63,807 bases of DNA from Luteitalea sp. (GTDB taxonomy: Bacteria > Acidobacteriota > Vicinamibacteria > Vicinamibacterales > Vicinamibacteraceae): the NCBI GenBank assembly GCA_009377605.1, contig WHTT01000035.1:1-63807 (forward strand), given 5' to 3'. The notes beneath the pieces were generated by a model. It had not been told where the DNA came from, ran no database searches, and saw only the letters and a list, made by a program, of their open reading frames with translations. Numbering within the stretch: position 1 is the first letter of the stretch; the number at the start of each line of letters is the position of its first letter. The position numbers and the translations under genes were made by a program. Shown one piece after another: positions 33,851-42,178 of the stretch.

Positions 33851-34422
33851 ACCTTTGGGTTGCCGGTGAACGAAGGGCGGTTCTCTTCGGCGGCGGAGAT
33901 CGACGGCTTCTACCGGCAACTGCTCGAGCAGTTCCGGGCGGTTCCTGGCGTCGTCCGCGCCAGCGTGTGACGATGGACGAGCTCGTCCCGGGGACCGTGG
34001 GATTCGTGCCTGGCGTCCCGGGTCCTCCTGTCGAGTGGCGCATCGTCGGGGTGTTCCGCGATGTCAGCAACGTCGAGCGGTTCGACGTTCCTGAAGCGCC
34101 GCAGATCTACGTGCCCTTCGCGCAACGCCCGTGGCCACAGGCAATGGCTGCGGTTCGTTCGGCGACCAATCCTGAAGCCTTGCGACAGAGCCTCGCGACC
34201 GTGGTTCATGCCGCCGACCCGGAGCTGCCGCTGACCGACGTGCAAACGATGGATGAGATCGTTGGTGCGAGCTTCGCGCCCGACCGACTGAACATCGCGC
34301 TCAGTGTGCCTGTGCTGTTGGCTGTGGGGAGCGTACCGCTCACCGCCGCGGCGGTCGCTTGCTACGTGCCAGCTCGCCGCGCAAGCGCGGTGGATCCCAT
34401 GATTGCTTTGCGCCAGGAATAG
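33849..34422 (+). pseudogene. Scrambled ADOP permease fragments
   Basis: Three pieces of an FtsX/MacB-like permease lie end to end. 33849-33967 encodes [20 protein letters not shown] and [20 protein letters not shown], in frame with the MFS fragment, then a TGA. 33973-34300 encodes WRIVGVFRDVSNVERFDVPE, YVPFAQRP and DVQTMDEIVGASFAPDR from the end of the second periplasmic domain. 34300-34422 jumps to the extreme C-terminus, CYVPARRASAVDPMIALRQE, with the transmembrane part (about 90 residues) deleted. None can be functional. The intact paralogue at 3013 shows the order in a complete gene. Confidence 0.75.
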
Positions 34423-34558
34423 GCGGGCATGAGCGAGCAGGAATCCGCAATCGGGCGATCCTCCACAACCGCCGCCGTGCCGTTCATCTCGGTGCACGAT
34501 TAAATTGAGCGCACGCATTCGTGAGACGCCTTTCTTGGATGCATTAGCATAAGGAGGA
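34423..34558. other. Intergenic region
   Basis: Nothing coding is seen. AAGGAGG just before 34559 is the ribosome site of the next gene. No palindrome or promoter with both boxes was recognised. Confidence 0.4.
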
Positions 34559-35290
34559 ATGTTCCGCGCGACGATATTCCCTACACTGGTGGCGTGGCTG
34601 CTGATGGCGCCGAGCCTTCTCTCTCGACAGGCACCGCAGCAAGTCACATGGTCATTCGACAGAACTGACGAAATCGGGGGCAACAAGACCAAGCTCGAAG
34701 GCAATCCCAAGGTCGTCGACACGCCAATGGGGAAAGCCGTCGAGTTCGACGGCGTAGACGATGCCCTCTGGATCGAGCAGCATCCGCTTGCGGGCGCGTC
34801 CACGTTCACCTTCGAAGCGATCTTCAGGCCCGATGGCGGTTCAGCCGAACAGCGGTGGTTTCATCTTGCGGAGCGCGACCCGAAAACGGGATTGCTCGCC
34901 AGTCGAGACCGACCCAAGACTGGTCAAGATGCTAACGCGCGGTTCCTGTTCGAAATTCGCGTTCTCAACATGAATCAGTGGTGTCTTGATGCGTTCGTCA
35001 ATGGACCCGGCTACTCCAAAGCACTACTATTCCGTGGCAAACTTCATTCGATCGGCCACTGGTACCACGTTGCCCAGGTCTACGACGGTAAGTGGTATCG
35101 CAGCTACGTCAACGGTGAATTGCAGGGCGAAGCCGAGATTGCATTCACGCCGCAGGGACCTGGAGCGGCATCGGTCGGCACCCGCATCAATCGGGTGAAT
35201 CACTTCAGGGGTGCGATCCTTCTCGCACGTTTTACACCAGAAGCGCTGGCTGTGTCTGAGTTCCTGACGCTCCCAACGCACCGTCCTTGA
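34559..35290 (+). CDS. Secreted LamG/concanavalin A-like domain protein
   Basis: A 243-residue exported lectin-like protein. MFRATIFPTLVAWLLMAPSL is a signal peptide and AAGGAGG stands directly before ATG 34559. The rest is one jelly-roll: WSFDRTDEIGGNKTKLEG, AVEFDGVDDALWIEQHPLAG, FTFEAIFRPDGGSAEQRW, HSIGHWYHVAQVYDGKWYRS and YVNGELQGEAEIAF, ending GAILLARFTPEALAVSEF. This domain binds glycans or other ligands in the envelope. It is a complete single-domain gene among pseudogenes. Confidence 0.88.
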   Translation: MFRATIFPTLVAWLLMAPSLLSRQAPQQVTWSFDRTDEIGGNKTKLEGNPKVVDTPMGKAVEFDGVDDALWIEQHPLAGASTFTFEAIFRPDGGSAEQRWFHLAERDPKTGLLASRDRPKTGQDANARFLFEIRVLNMNQWCLDAFVNGPGYSKALLFRGKLHSIGHWYHVAQVYDGKWYRSYVNGELQGEAEIAFTPQGPGAASVGTRINRVNHFRGAILLARFTPEALAVSEFLTLPTHRP

Positions 35291-35336
35291 CGAGCGGGCG
35301 AGGGGCGAGGTGCAAGGTGCGAGGGACAACGAAAAG

Positions 35337-35586
35337 CTAGCGGCCGTAGATAACCGCACCATTGATCGCAATCGTCGTCCCTGTGGATCGCTCGTTCTTG
35401 TCCGGACGGGTACGGATCTGCAATGTGTGCAGTCCGGGCTCGAGGCCCGTGACGTGCCAGTACACATCCTCGTAGGTGCGGGGCACCTGCCAAGCGTCGA
35501 TCTCACCGGCCTTCTTTCCGTCGAGCCAGACATCGGCACGGCCGCCATCCTCGAGGTACCTCCCGGCAATGGGACGATAGACGGTA
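35337..35586 (-). pseudogene. 3' fragment of a secreted beta-sandwich protein gene
   Basis: The minus strand reads YRPIAGRYLEDGGRADVWLD, then GKKAGEIDAWQVPRTYEDV, YWHVTGLEPGLHTLQIRTRP and TTIAINGAVIYGR before TAG at 35337-35339. This looks like the final carbohydrate-binding-like beta-sandwich of a secreted hydrolase. No start codon precedes it, and similarity ends near 35586 where the frame meets unrelated DNA. About 80 codons survive. The parent gene cannot be named. Confidence 0.5.
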
Positions 35587-35660
35587 TTAGACCGGTTTTC
35601 GGAGGTTGAGGTTAACGTAAACCATGATCCAAAAGTAGGACCGCCGTAAAATTGGCGGGG
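35587..35660. other. Junction sequence, possibly an IS remnant
   Basis: GGTTAACGTAAACC, GATCCAAAAGTAGGACC and CCGCCGTAAAATTGGCGGGG occur here. The second resembles the internally repeated end motif of some IS21-like elements, but no transposase is present. The last part is a small CCGCC/GGCGG hairpin directly after the radical SAM stop, and may be its terminator. Confidence 0.3.
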
Positions 35661-36722
35661 TTAAAGCTCCGCCCTCCCGTCCACCGGCATGCTCGGCGGC
35701 ACCGGAACACTCTGCGGTGCTCGCCAGAAGTCCATCATCGACACGCGGTGGACACAGCCGACGGTGCAGAACGGCGCACACGATTTGGGTGTGAGGAACT
35801 CTCGCTTGATGTCATCGACTGTGTACCCGATCAGCGGGACCCCAGGATAACTGCGCTGCTGTGAGCAGTAATGGACGAGACCGTCCTCGCACACATAGAG
35901 GTAGCGCGCCCCCGCACGGCAGCGCCACACGTTGGGCTTACCTTCCGCCAGATTGTCCTGGAAGCCACGGATCCCCGAATAGAGGTTCTTGACGATCTGC
36001 CAGCCACCGCTGATCTCGCGCGAAACCTCGTCGAACACGCGTCGCTCGACCGGCCCGAGCGGCTTCAGATGACCGTTCCCGTCGTGGATGATGCCGATCG
36101 ACGTCGAAAAACCGAGCTCACGCGCCCGTCGTGTGATGGTGCGGGCATCCTCTGGGTTCTTGATGCCGCCACCCACGACCGAGTTGATGTTGACATCGAA
36201 GACGCCGTAGTCGCGGAGCCATGTGAGCTTCTTGTCCAGCAGCCGTAGGCTCTTCTTCGAAACCTCATCGGGCTCTACGTTGTCGATGCTGATCTGGAGA
36301 AAGTCCAGCCCGGCGTCGTTGAGCGCAACGATCCGCTTGGGCGACAGCAGGTAGCCGTTGGTGATCAAGCCGGCCATCATCCCGCGCGATCGAATGTGGC
36401 CAATGAGCTGGTCGAGATCGGGATGCAGCAGCGGCTCTCCTCCGCTGAACGCCACGACAGAAGCGCGCAGCCGAGCGAGCTGATCGATGCGCGCCAGCAT
36501 GACCTCGGTCGGCACTGGCTGCGAGACCTTGTCGTACTCGTTGCAATACCCGCACTCGATGTTGCAGCGGCGCGTAGGAATGATGTGGACGAGGAGCGGA
36601 TGCGACGTCTCGACGAATCCACGCGCGAACTTCCGGACCAGCCGCGCCTTGCGCTCGGCGCGCACGCGCAGGTGCGTCATGAGACGTCGAGGCTTTAGCG
36701 GTGCCAGGGCAGTAACCGGCAT
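35661..36722 (-). CDS. Radical SAM protein
   Basis: A 353-residue radical SAM enzyme. The [4Fe-4S] motif is CNIECGYC (about residues 53-60), then VVAFSGGEPLLHPDLDQLIG (GGEP motif) and ISIDNVEPDE. The C-terminal half has conserved cysteines in WRCRAGARYLYVCEDG, HYCSQQRS and KSCAPFCTVGCVHR, which look like a SPASM/twitch-type auxiliary cluster site. The substrate is not evident. The next upstream gene in the same direction is another radical SAM gene. The last 440 bp are duplicated at 18860. The start at MPVTALAPL is the first Met; a later one is possible. Confidence 0.9.
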   Translation of the reverse strand: MPVTALAPLKPRRLMTHLRVRAERKARLVRKFARGFVETSHPLLVHIIPTRRCNIECGYCNEYDKVSQPVPTEVMLARIDQLARLRASVVAFSGGEPLLHPDLDQLIGHIRSRGMMAGLITNGYLLSPKRIVALNDAGLDFLQISIDNVEPDEVSKKSLRLLDKKLTWLRDYGVFDVNINSVVGGGIKNPEDARTITRRARELGFSTSIGIIHDGNGHLKPLGPVERRVFDEVSREISGGWQIVKNLYSGIRGFQDNLAEGKPNVWRCRAGARYLYVCEDGLVHYCSQQRSYPGVPLIGYTVDDIKREFLTPKSCAPFCTVGCVHRVSMMDFWRAPQSVPVPPSMPVDGRAEL

Positions 36723-36847
36723 ACTGAGTGAGCGTCGCCGCGGAAGGGCGGCCTGTCCCCTTTTCGCCGAAATTGTAGCAGCTGGCCGGCCTGAGGCACC
36801 CTGATGGACCGCTGAACGGGCGAGAATCCGGGTTCATCGGGTCGAAA

Positions 36848-36868
36848 GGACGCCTCGGCGACGCGTCC
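36848..36868. repeat. GGACGCCTCGGCGACGCGTCC palindrome
   Basis: A 21-bp palindrome with one mismatch between two same-strand radical SAM genes. It is a member of the family also found at 10749 and 46306 and may terminate the upstream gene. Confidence 0.6.
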
Positions 36869-36877
36869 CTACCGCTA

Positions 36878-37864
36878 CTAGTTGCTCGCCGAGGACACCC
36901 GGTCGCGGACCCGCCTGACGGCTGCGCCGACCTTGAACGACGTGTCGAAGATCGCTCCCACGCGCAAGCCGCCACGCAGCCGATGTCGACCGACCGCTCC
37001 CAGCCCCGCCGACGCGATGCAGCCGCACTGCGAGCAGTCAGGCTCTCCTCCAAACTGGCAAGGCGTGACCCGCGCCTCGAGGTCTGACGAGATGCACGTC
37101 GTCGTCTTGGCGAAGATGCACTCCTCCGGTGACGGAGGCGGCTCGGAGTAGACCTCGATCATACCCTTGGGCATGGCGAGCTTCGGATACTTCGCGCGGA
37201 GACGAAGGAGGTCGCCGACGACGCGCTGGCGATCCTCGGGGGTCAGCATCTCTGGAGACTGCTCGCCGACTTGGGGCGTGTAGAGGCTGACCCAAATCTG
37301 CTGCGTATCGTCGTTGCGCGACCACAGGTCGATGAACTCGTCGAGGTATCCGTCTCGACCGACCTGCTGGCGTGTCACCGTGCAGTGGACCGTGATCTGT
37401 TGTCCGACGATGTGCTTGAGGATGCGATCGTAGGTGGCCGGTTTGCGGCGCACGTCGTGCTCGGGTGGGAGCCCATCGATCGAGACAACGATCTGGAGGC
37501 GGCGAATGGCCGCCCACTCGGGCGGGATCGGCCGGACCGCGCTCGTGACGACCTGTGTGTAGATGCCCATTGCCTCGAGCTTTGGGAGGAGCACGTTGAG
37601 CTCCCGATACCGGACGAGCGGCTCACCGCCAACAATGGACAGGTGAAGCGCGCGGTGCTCACGGACGAGCTTGATGACGCCGTCCACCAGCGCGTCCCCG
37701 CGATAGTCGCTCATCTGGCGGAGATTGACCTCGCCACCGAGGTGATCATCGCCATACGCATAGCAGCCAGGGCACCGCAGCGGGCACTCGCGGGTGATCT
37801 CGATCGACAGGTTGGGCGTGTAGCCGCGAAGGATGCGTCCCCACGCACGAATGATGCCTTCCAT
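36878..37864 (-). CDS. Radical SAM protein with auxiliary cysteine cluster
   Basis: A 328-residue radical SAM enzyme. CPLRCPGCYA (about residues 28-37) binds the SAM cluster; LSIVGGEPLVRYRELN is the GGEP motif and IVVSIDGLPPEHDVRR follows. At the C-terminus CIFAKTTTCISS and CQFGGEPDCSQCGC suggest a SPASM-type auxiliary cluster. The start is well supported: GGAGG seven bases before ATG 37864. It precedes the other radical SAM gene by 155 bp, with a palindrome between, so they are probably functionally linked. The substrate is not evident. Confidence 0.9.
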   Translation of the reverse strand: MEGIIRAWGRILRGYTPNLSIEITRECPLRCPGCYAYGDDHLGGEVNLRQMSDYRGDALVDGVIKLVREHRALHLSIVGGEPLVRYRELNVLLPKLEAMGIYTQVVTSAVRPIPPEWAAIRRLQIVVSIDGLPPEHDVRRKPATYDRILKHIVGQQITVHCTVTRQQVGRDGYLDEFIDLWSRNDDTQQIWVSLYTPQVGEQSPEMLTPEDRQRVVGDLLRLRAKYPKLAMPKGMIEVYSEPPPSPEECIFAKTTTCISSDLEARVTPCQFGGEPDCSQCGCIASAGLGAVGRHRLRGGLRVGAIFDTSFKVGAAVRRVRDRVSSASN

Positions 37865-37895
37865 GTGCCTCCTCGCCGAAGTGGCTCCCAGTATG

Positions 37896-38105
37896 ACACA
37901 AGGTCACAAGGTCACAGGGTGACAGGGCGAGAGGGTGACAGGGTGAGAGGGTGAGAGGGTGACAAGGTGACAAGGTGACAATGGCCGAAGGCACGCAGTT
38001 CGTCCTGCCCGTTCACCTTGTCACCCGTTCACCCGTTCACCCCCTCACCCCCTCACCCCCTCACCCTTCACCCCCTCACCCCCTCACCTGATCACCTCGT
38101 CACCA
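37896..38105. repeat. Large inverted pair of 8-nt tandem repeats (GTGACAGG / CCCCTCAC)
   Basis: The left arm (37896-37980) has about ten GTGACAGG/GTGAGAGG/GTGACAAG units; the right arm (38014-38105) has GTTCACCC and CCCCTCAC units that pair with it. The spacer is about 30 bp. The right arm runs into the 3' end of the DUF309 gene, whose last codons come from it. It is the longest element of this type in the window and lies upstream of the radical SAM start. Confidence 0.8.
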
Positions 38106-38475
38106 ACCTCACGCGCGGCGCGAGCGACCAGGCGAACTCGGAGAGACGCGCGGGACCGAGGCGCTCGACCTCGGCCAGCGCACGTGCGGCGTCAACCAAG
38201 AGCCGCGCGACGTCGACGCCGAGACAGATGGGCGGCAGGTCACGCAGATAACTGGAGCCGCGCGTCAGCATGTAGACCGTACCGTGATAGTTGCCATCTT
38301 GCAGATGGTGAAACGCAACGCCGATCTGGAGGACGCCCTGATACAATCGGCGCACAGGGCGCGTTTCAGCGCGCCACAGGATCTCGAGCGTTTCGTGCTG
38401 TTCGAAGTACCGGCCGGCATTGAGCTCCTCGATGCCTTGAAGCAGGAGGGGCGGCGTGGGGTCGCTGCAGCACAT
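38092..38475 (-). CDS. DUF309 domain-containing protein
   Basis: A 127-residue helical protein. GIEELNAGRYFEQHETLEIL followed by WRAE, then RLYQGVLQIGVAFHHLQDGN are the signature of DUF309; the His and Glu residues are invariant and may bind metal. Function is unknown. The start MCCSDPTPP at 38475 is preferred to the longer frame from 38535. The final RVRLVTR lies in the repeat arm, so the native end may have been altered. Divergent from the SET-domain gene. Confidence 0.85.
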   Translation of the reverse strand: MCCSDPTPPLLLQGIEELNAGRYFEQHETLEILWRAETRPVRRLYQGVLQIGVAFHHLQDGNYHGTVYMLTRGSSYLRDLPPICLGVDVARLLVDAARALAEVERLGPARLSEFAWSLAPRVRLVTR

Positions 38476-38482
38476 TGGGTGA

Positions 38483-39028
38483 ATGCGGAGGGCGAACTTG
38501 GGAACGAACGGATCACAACCGAGGAAGTGGTCCAAGCGGCAATGGCTAAAGCGTACCAGATCGGAGGCGGCGTCTCATGCTCGCCTCGTCCAAGGACGGC
38601 TCATCGTCACGGCGCCACCGCGGCTCGAGCCGCCGGCGATCGAGCGCCGGCGCTCGCGCGTGCACGGATGGGGCGTCTTCGCGCTCGAGCCAATCTCGAA
38701 GAACAAGCGCATCGTGGACTACGCGGGGGAGCTCGTTGCCAATTCGCGAGCAACGCCGCGTGAAGAAAGATACTTGGAAGAGGGCTGCATCTGGTGCTTT
38801 CAACTCAATCGTCTCTGGGTGATTGATGCCGGCGTCGGGGGCAACATCGCCCGCTTCATCAATCACTCGTGCCAGCCCAACTGCCATAGCCGCATCGAGC
38901 GTGGCTTGATCTGGATCTGCGCGTCCCGCGTCATTCGACGGGGTGAAGAGCTGACCTACAACTACTTTACCGAGGGCGCTGCCGAGATCCCGTGCGGCTG
39001 CCGTCCCGGGTGCCAGAATATGCTCTAG
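38483..39028 (+). CDS. SET-domain protein-lysine methyltransferase
   Basis: A 181-residue bacterial SET protein. RRSRVHGWGVFALEPISKNK begins the domain (about residue 57), then VDYAGELV, ARFINHSCQPNC (about 122-133), RRGEELTYNYF with the catalytic tyrosine, and the post-SET CGCRPGC. All three SET motifs and the zinc-binding cysteines are present, so an active methyltransferase is expected, with an unknown protein substrate. The N-terminal 40 residues are basic and poorly defined; the first Met is at 38483, and a later non-ATG start is possible. It overlaps the next gene's region by only a few bases (8 bp gap). Confidence 0.88.
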   Translation: MRRANLGTNGSQPRKWSKRQWLKRTRSEAASHARLVQGRLIVTAPPRLEPPAIERRRSRVHGWGVFALEPISKNKRIVDYAGELVANSRATPREERYLEEGCIWCFQLNRLWVIDAGVGGNIARFINHSCQPNCHSRIERGLIWICASRVIRRGEELTYNYFTEGAAEIPCGCRPGCQNML

Positions 39029-39036
39029 CCCACTAG

Positions 39037-39714
39037 ATGCACGTCCTCTACCTCCACGGCTTCGCTTCCTCCCCGAGCTCGTCGAAGGCCCGCTTCTTCG
39101 CCGAGCGTTTGGCGACCAAGGGTCTGACGCTCCACTGCCCGGATCTCAACGAGCCAGACTTTTCGACGCTCACGGTGACTCGTATGCTGCAGGCCACCGA
39201 GGATGCGATGCGTCGGCTGGCGCCGGACCGCGTCGTTTTGATCGGCTCGAGCCTTGGCGCGCTCGTGGCGTGGCGTACGGCGGTGCGACTGCATCCGGAC
39301 GCAACGCATCCCGTCGACCGCGTGGTACTGCTCGCGCCGGCGCTCGAGTTCGGCCACGACCGCCTCGGGCTGACGGAGGGAGAGCTTTGCGAGTGGGAGC
39401 GGACTGGCTGGCGCGAGGTGCTTCACCACGCATACGGCGAGGTGCGGCGCATCCACTTCGAGATCTATCGGGACGCGGCCCGCTACGATTCCGAAGGAGT
39501 CGATGTGCGCGTGCAGACACTCATATTCCAGGGGCGGCGGGACGAGCTGGTCGACGCCGACGCGGTTGCACGATTTGCGCGCGCGCGCAAATCGCATGTC
39601 ACGCTGCACCTGCTCGAGGATGGTCATCAGCTGCTGAACCACATGGAGTTGATGTGGCGCGAGACGTCGACCTTCCTCGGCCTGGATGCCGACGTCGCGC
39701 TACGTCCGACGTGA
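39037..39714 (+). CDS. YqiA/YcfP-family alpha/beta hydrolase
   Basis: A 225-residue esterase-like protein. MHVLYLHGFASSPSSSKARF is the typical start (LHGF.SSP), then VVLIGSSLGALVAWRTAVRL with the nucleophile serine in GSSLGA (about residue 71), GRRDELVD with the acid, and EDGHQLLNH with the catalytic histidine. The family is of small cytoplasmic esterases of unknown physiological substrate. It follows the SET gene by 8 bp and is probably co-transcribed. Confidence 0.9.
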   Translation: MHVLYLHGFASSPSSSKARFFAERLATKGLTLHCPDLNEPDFSTLTVTRMLQATEDAMRRLAPDRVVLIGSSLGALVAWRTAVRLHPDATHPVDRVVLLAPALEFGHDRLGLTEGELCEWERTGWREVLHHAYGEVRRIHFEIYRDAARYDSEGVDVRVQTLIFQGRRDELVDADAVARFARARKSHVTLHLLEDGHQLLNHMELMWRETSTFLGLDADVALRPT

Positions 39715-39739
39715 AGAGTACGCGGCGGAAAGGGGACCC

Positions 39740-42178
39740 ATGTCCGGCCACGACGGGTGCGCAAGGATGCTCGCCGCTGCTGTTGTGCTCGCTCTCACGT
39801 GGGCCGGTGCGGCGTGCGGCCCGAGCGGCGAGGCGCCACGCCGTAGCAGGCCCACGCGATCGCCCGCCGTTGCCTCTCCCTCGGCTGATTCCGGTCAGAC
39901 CGACGACACGCTGCAGACCGCTATCGACCGTAGCGCCTTTCTCGTGCTCGCGTTGCCGGGCACTCAGGTGCTTGCGAGCCAGCGCCTCGAACGGTTGGAC
40001 GAGCCCGTTCGGCCAGGCTCCATCGCGAAGATCGTGACGCTGGTGGGCGCGCTCGAAGCAGGCGTCGTCCGCGAGACGAGCCGCGTCCGCTGCAGTCGCA
40101 CGCTGCATCTGCCTCCACACGATCTCACCTGCGCCCACCCGGATCTGGGGCAACCGCTCACGCCTGCCGACGCGTTGGCGCATTCCTGCAACGTGTTCTT
40201 CGCCACGGTCGCGAAGCGCCTGCCCCGCGCGGCATTCAACCGCGCCGCGCTCGCCTTGGGTCTCTCACCGATCAGCGCCGATGTCGATCTTCCCCTTGCC
40301 GCCCTTGGCTTGGCCGGCGAGTCCGCAACGCCGCGCGCGCTCCTCGCCATGATGCAGCGCCTCGTCCAGGGTGAGCAGATGTCAATTCACGACAGCACTC
40401 GTCGGGTCGTTCTCGAGGGCCTGCGGCGTGCCACAGAGGAGGGTACCGCTGCCGCGCTCTCCGCTCACGAGCTGCAGGGCTGGGCGAAGACGGGCACGGC
40501 GCCAGGCGCGGGCCGGTTCGAAGGGCTGGCGGTGGCCGTCACGACGGACGCTTCGGATCGTCCGTCACGAGGCGTTGTCGTCCGCGCTCCAGGTGCGGCT
40601 GGTCGCGACGCCGCCGCGATCGCCGCCGAGATCCTGGCACGCGAGCGGAGCGAGCGAGCGCGGCCGAACGTCGCGTCGGCACGCTCGACCGACGGGCCTT
40701 TCGTGCAGGTCGGCCGCTCTGCCCAAGCTGGCTCGGTCGACACGCTCGCGCTCGACGACTACGTGGCCCAGGTCGTGGCTGGTGAGGCACCGCCAGACGC
40801 ACCGGCCGCTGCGCTCGAGGCGCTTGCGATCACGGCTCGCACGTTTGCCCTCGCACAGGGAGGTCGTCATCAACGAGAGGGCTTCGATCTCTGCGACCTT
40901 ACTCACTGTCAGGTCCTTCGGCCGGAAACGGCTTCGTCCAGGGCCGCTACCGTTCGCACGAGAGGTGTCGTGCTCGTGGAGCCACCGAGCACCGAGCGCT
41001 CCCTGCACCAGGTTCGACCTGCTGCGGTGTTCTACAGCGCATCCTGCGGCGGCACGCTCGTGATGCCAGCCGATGTCTGGCCGGATGGACAACGCCTCGA
41101 ACACCTCCGGGAGGGCGCTGATCCGGCCGCACATCCGGTTGCGTCGTGGCAGACAAACGTCGCGGCTGTCGATCTCGAGCGCGCTCTTCAGTCGGCCGGT
41201 GCTCGTGGAGGCACGCTGCGTGACCTACGCATCCTGGCTCGTACGCCGGCCGGCTTGGTGGCACGCCTCGGGCTCGACGGTCTGGTCCCGAGCGAGCTCG
41301 ATGCCGAGAGCTTTCGACGGCTGCTCGGCGACCGACTCGGCTGGCACATCCTGAAGAGCAACGAGTACGACATCACGCGCACGGCCGCCGGCTATCGGTT
41401 CGATGGCCGGGGGCGTGGTCATGGCATTGGGTTGTGTCTGCGAGGCGCGATCACGCTCGCCCAGACGGGACGATCGTCGGAGCAGATCGTCGAAACCTAC
41501 TTTCCAGGGCTCGTCGAAGCCGGCCTCGAGGATGTGCAGGTCCGCAGCGGGAGCGAGCACAGCCGAGATGTCCGGATCATTCTCCCGGCAGCTGATGAGC
41601 AGGCGCGCTCTCGCTTCTCGGCGCTCGTCGAGCGGACGCTCGCCGATCTCCAGAGGCAGACCGGCCAGCCTCGGCCGGCCATTGTCTTGCGCGTCCACCC
41701 GACCATTGAGAGCTTTCAGCGAGCGACCGGTCTCGCGTGGTGGACAGCGGGAGCGACGACACGCCGGGACGCCAGAAGCGCCGCTGGGGAGTCGAGGGCC
41801 GCGGCAGTCGATGTTCACCTCGTGCCATTACAGCTGCTCGAACGTCGCGGCACGCTGGCGGCGACCCTGCGGCACGAGCTGTCGCACGCGTTGACGTTCG
41901 ATGCGTTGGTCGACCGGCCTCTCTGGGTACGCGAAGGCATGGCAATGCACTTCGCCAAGCCGTCAAAAGAAGAAACGGGAGGCGGACATCTTGCTGCTGC
42001 TGATACTTCGTGTCCCACGGAGACCGAGCTGCGGCGTTCCGGCTCCGCGGAGGCCCTCGCGCGCGCACAACGCCGAGCCCTGGCCTGCGTCGAGACCTCC
42101 TTGGACGCAGGCACTCCTTGGTGGGCCGTGGGCGACGACACCATCACTGTCACGTCGTCAGGAAGACACGTTCGATGA
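39740..42178 (+). CDS. Transpeptidase-SpoIID-metallopeptidase fusion protein
   Basis: An 812-residue exported protein with three enzymatic-looking modules. After the signal peptide (CARMLAAAVVLALTWAG, a cysteine follows in AAC) comes a penicillin-binding-type transpeptidase (about 50-290): SIAK (SxxK), SCN (SxN) and AKTGTA (KTG) are all present. The second is SpoIID (about 300-600): YVAQVVAGEAPPDAPAAALE, FYSASCGG and GRGHGIGLCLRG. The third is a zinc-peptidase-like tail: LRHELSHALTF (HExxH-like, HELSH) and WVREGMAMHF with a downstream Glu. SpoIID modules cut or sense glycan strands, so this would be a single envelope protein acting on peptidoglycan. The start ATG 39740 overlaps nothing; a longer frame from 39686 exists. 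Its end overlaps hupE by 29 bp. Confidence 0.82.
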   Translation: MSGHDGCARMLAAAVVLALTWAGAACGPSGEAPRRSRPTRSPAVASPSADSGQTDDTLQTAIDRSAFLVLALPGTQVLASQRLERLDEPVRPGSIAKIVTLVGALEAGVVRETSRVRCSRTLHLPPHDLTCAHPDLGQPLTPADALAHSCNVFFATVAKRLPRAAFNRAALALGLSPISADVDLPLAALGLAGESATPRALLAMMQRLVQGEQMSIHDSTRRVVLEGLRRATEEGTAAALSAHELQGWAKTGTAPGAGRFEGLAVAVTTDASDRPSRGVVVRAPGAAGRDAAAIAAEILARERSERARPNVASARSTDGPFVQVGRSAQAGSVDTLALDDYVAQVVAGEAPPDAPAAALEALAITARTFALAQGGRHQREGFDLCDLTHCQVLRPETASSRAATVRTRGVVLVEPPSTERSLHQVRPAAVFYSASCGGTLVMPADVWPDGQRLEHLREGADPAAHPVASWQTNVAAVDLERALQSAGARGGTLRDLRILARTPAGLVARLGLDGLVPSELDAESFRRLLGDRLGWHILKSNEYDITRTAAGYRFDGRGRGHGIGLCLRGAITLAQTGRSSEQIVETYFPGLVEAGLEDVQVRSGSEHSRDVRIILPAADEQARSRFSALVERTLADLQRQTGQPRPAIVLRVHPTIESFQRATGLAWWTAGATTRRDARSAAGESRAAAVDVHLVPLQLLERRGTLAATLRHELSHALTFDALVDRPLWVREGMAMHFAKPSKEETGGGHLAAADTSCPTETELRRSGSAEALARAQRRALACVETSLDAGTPWWAVGDDTITVTSSGRHVR

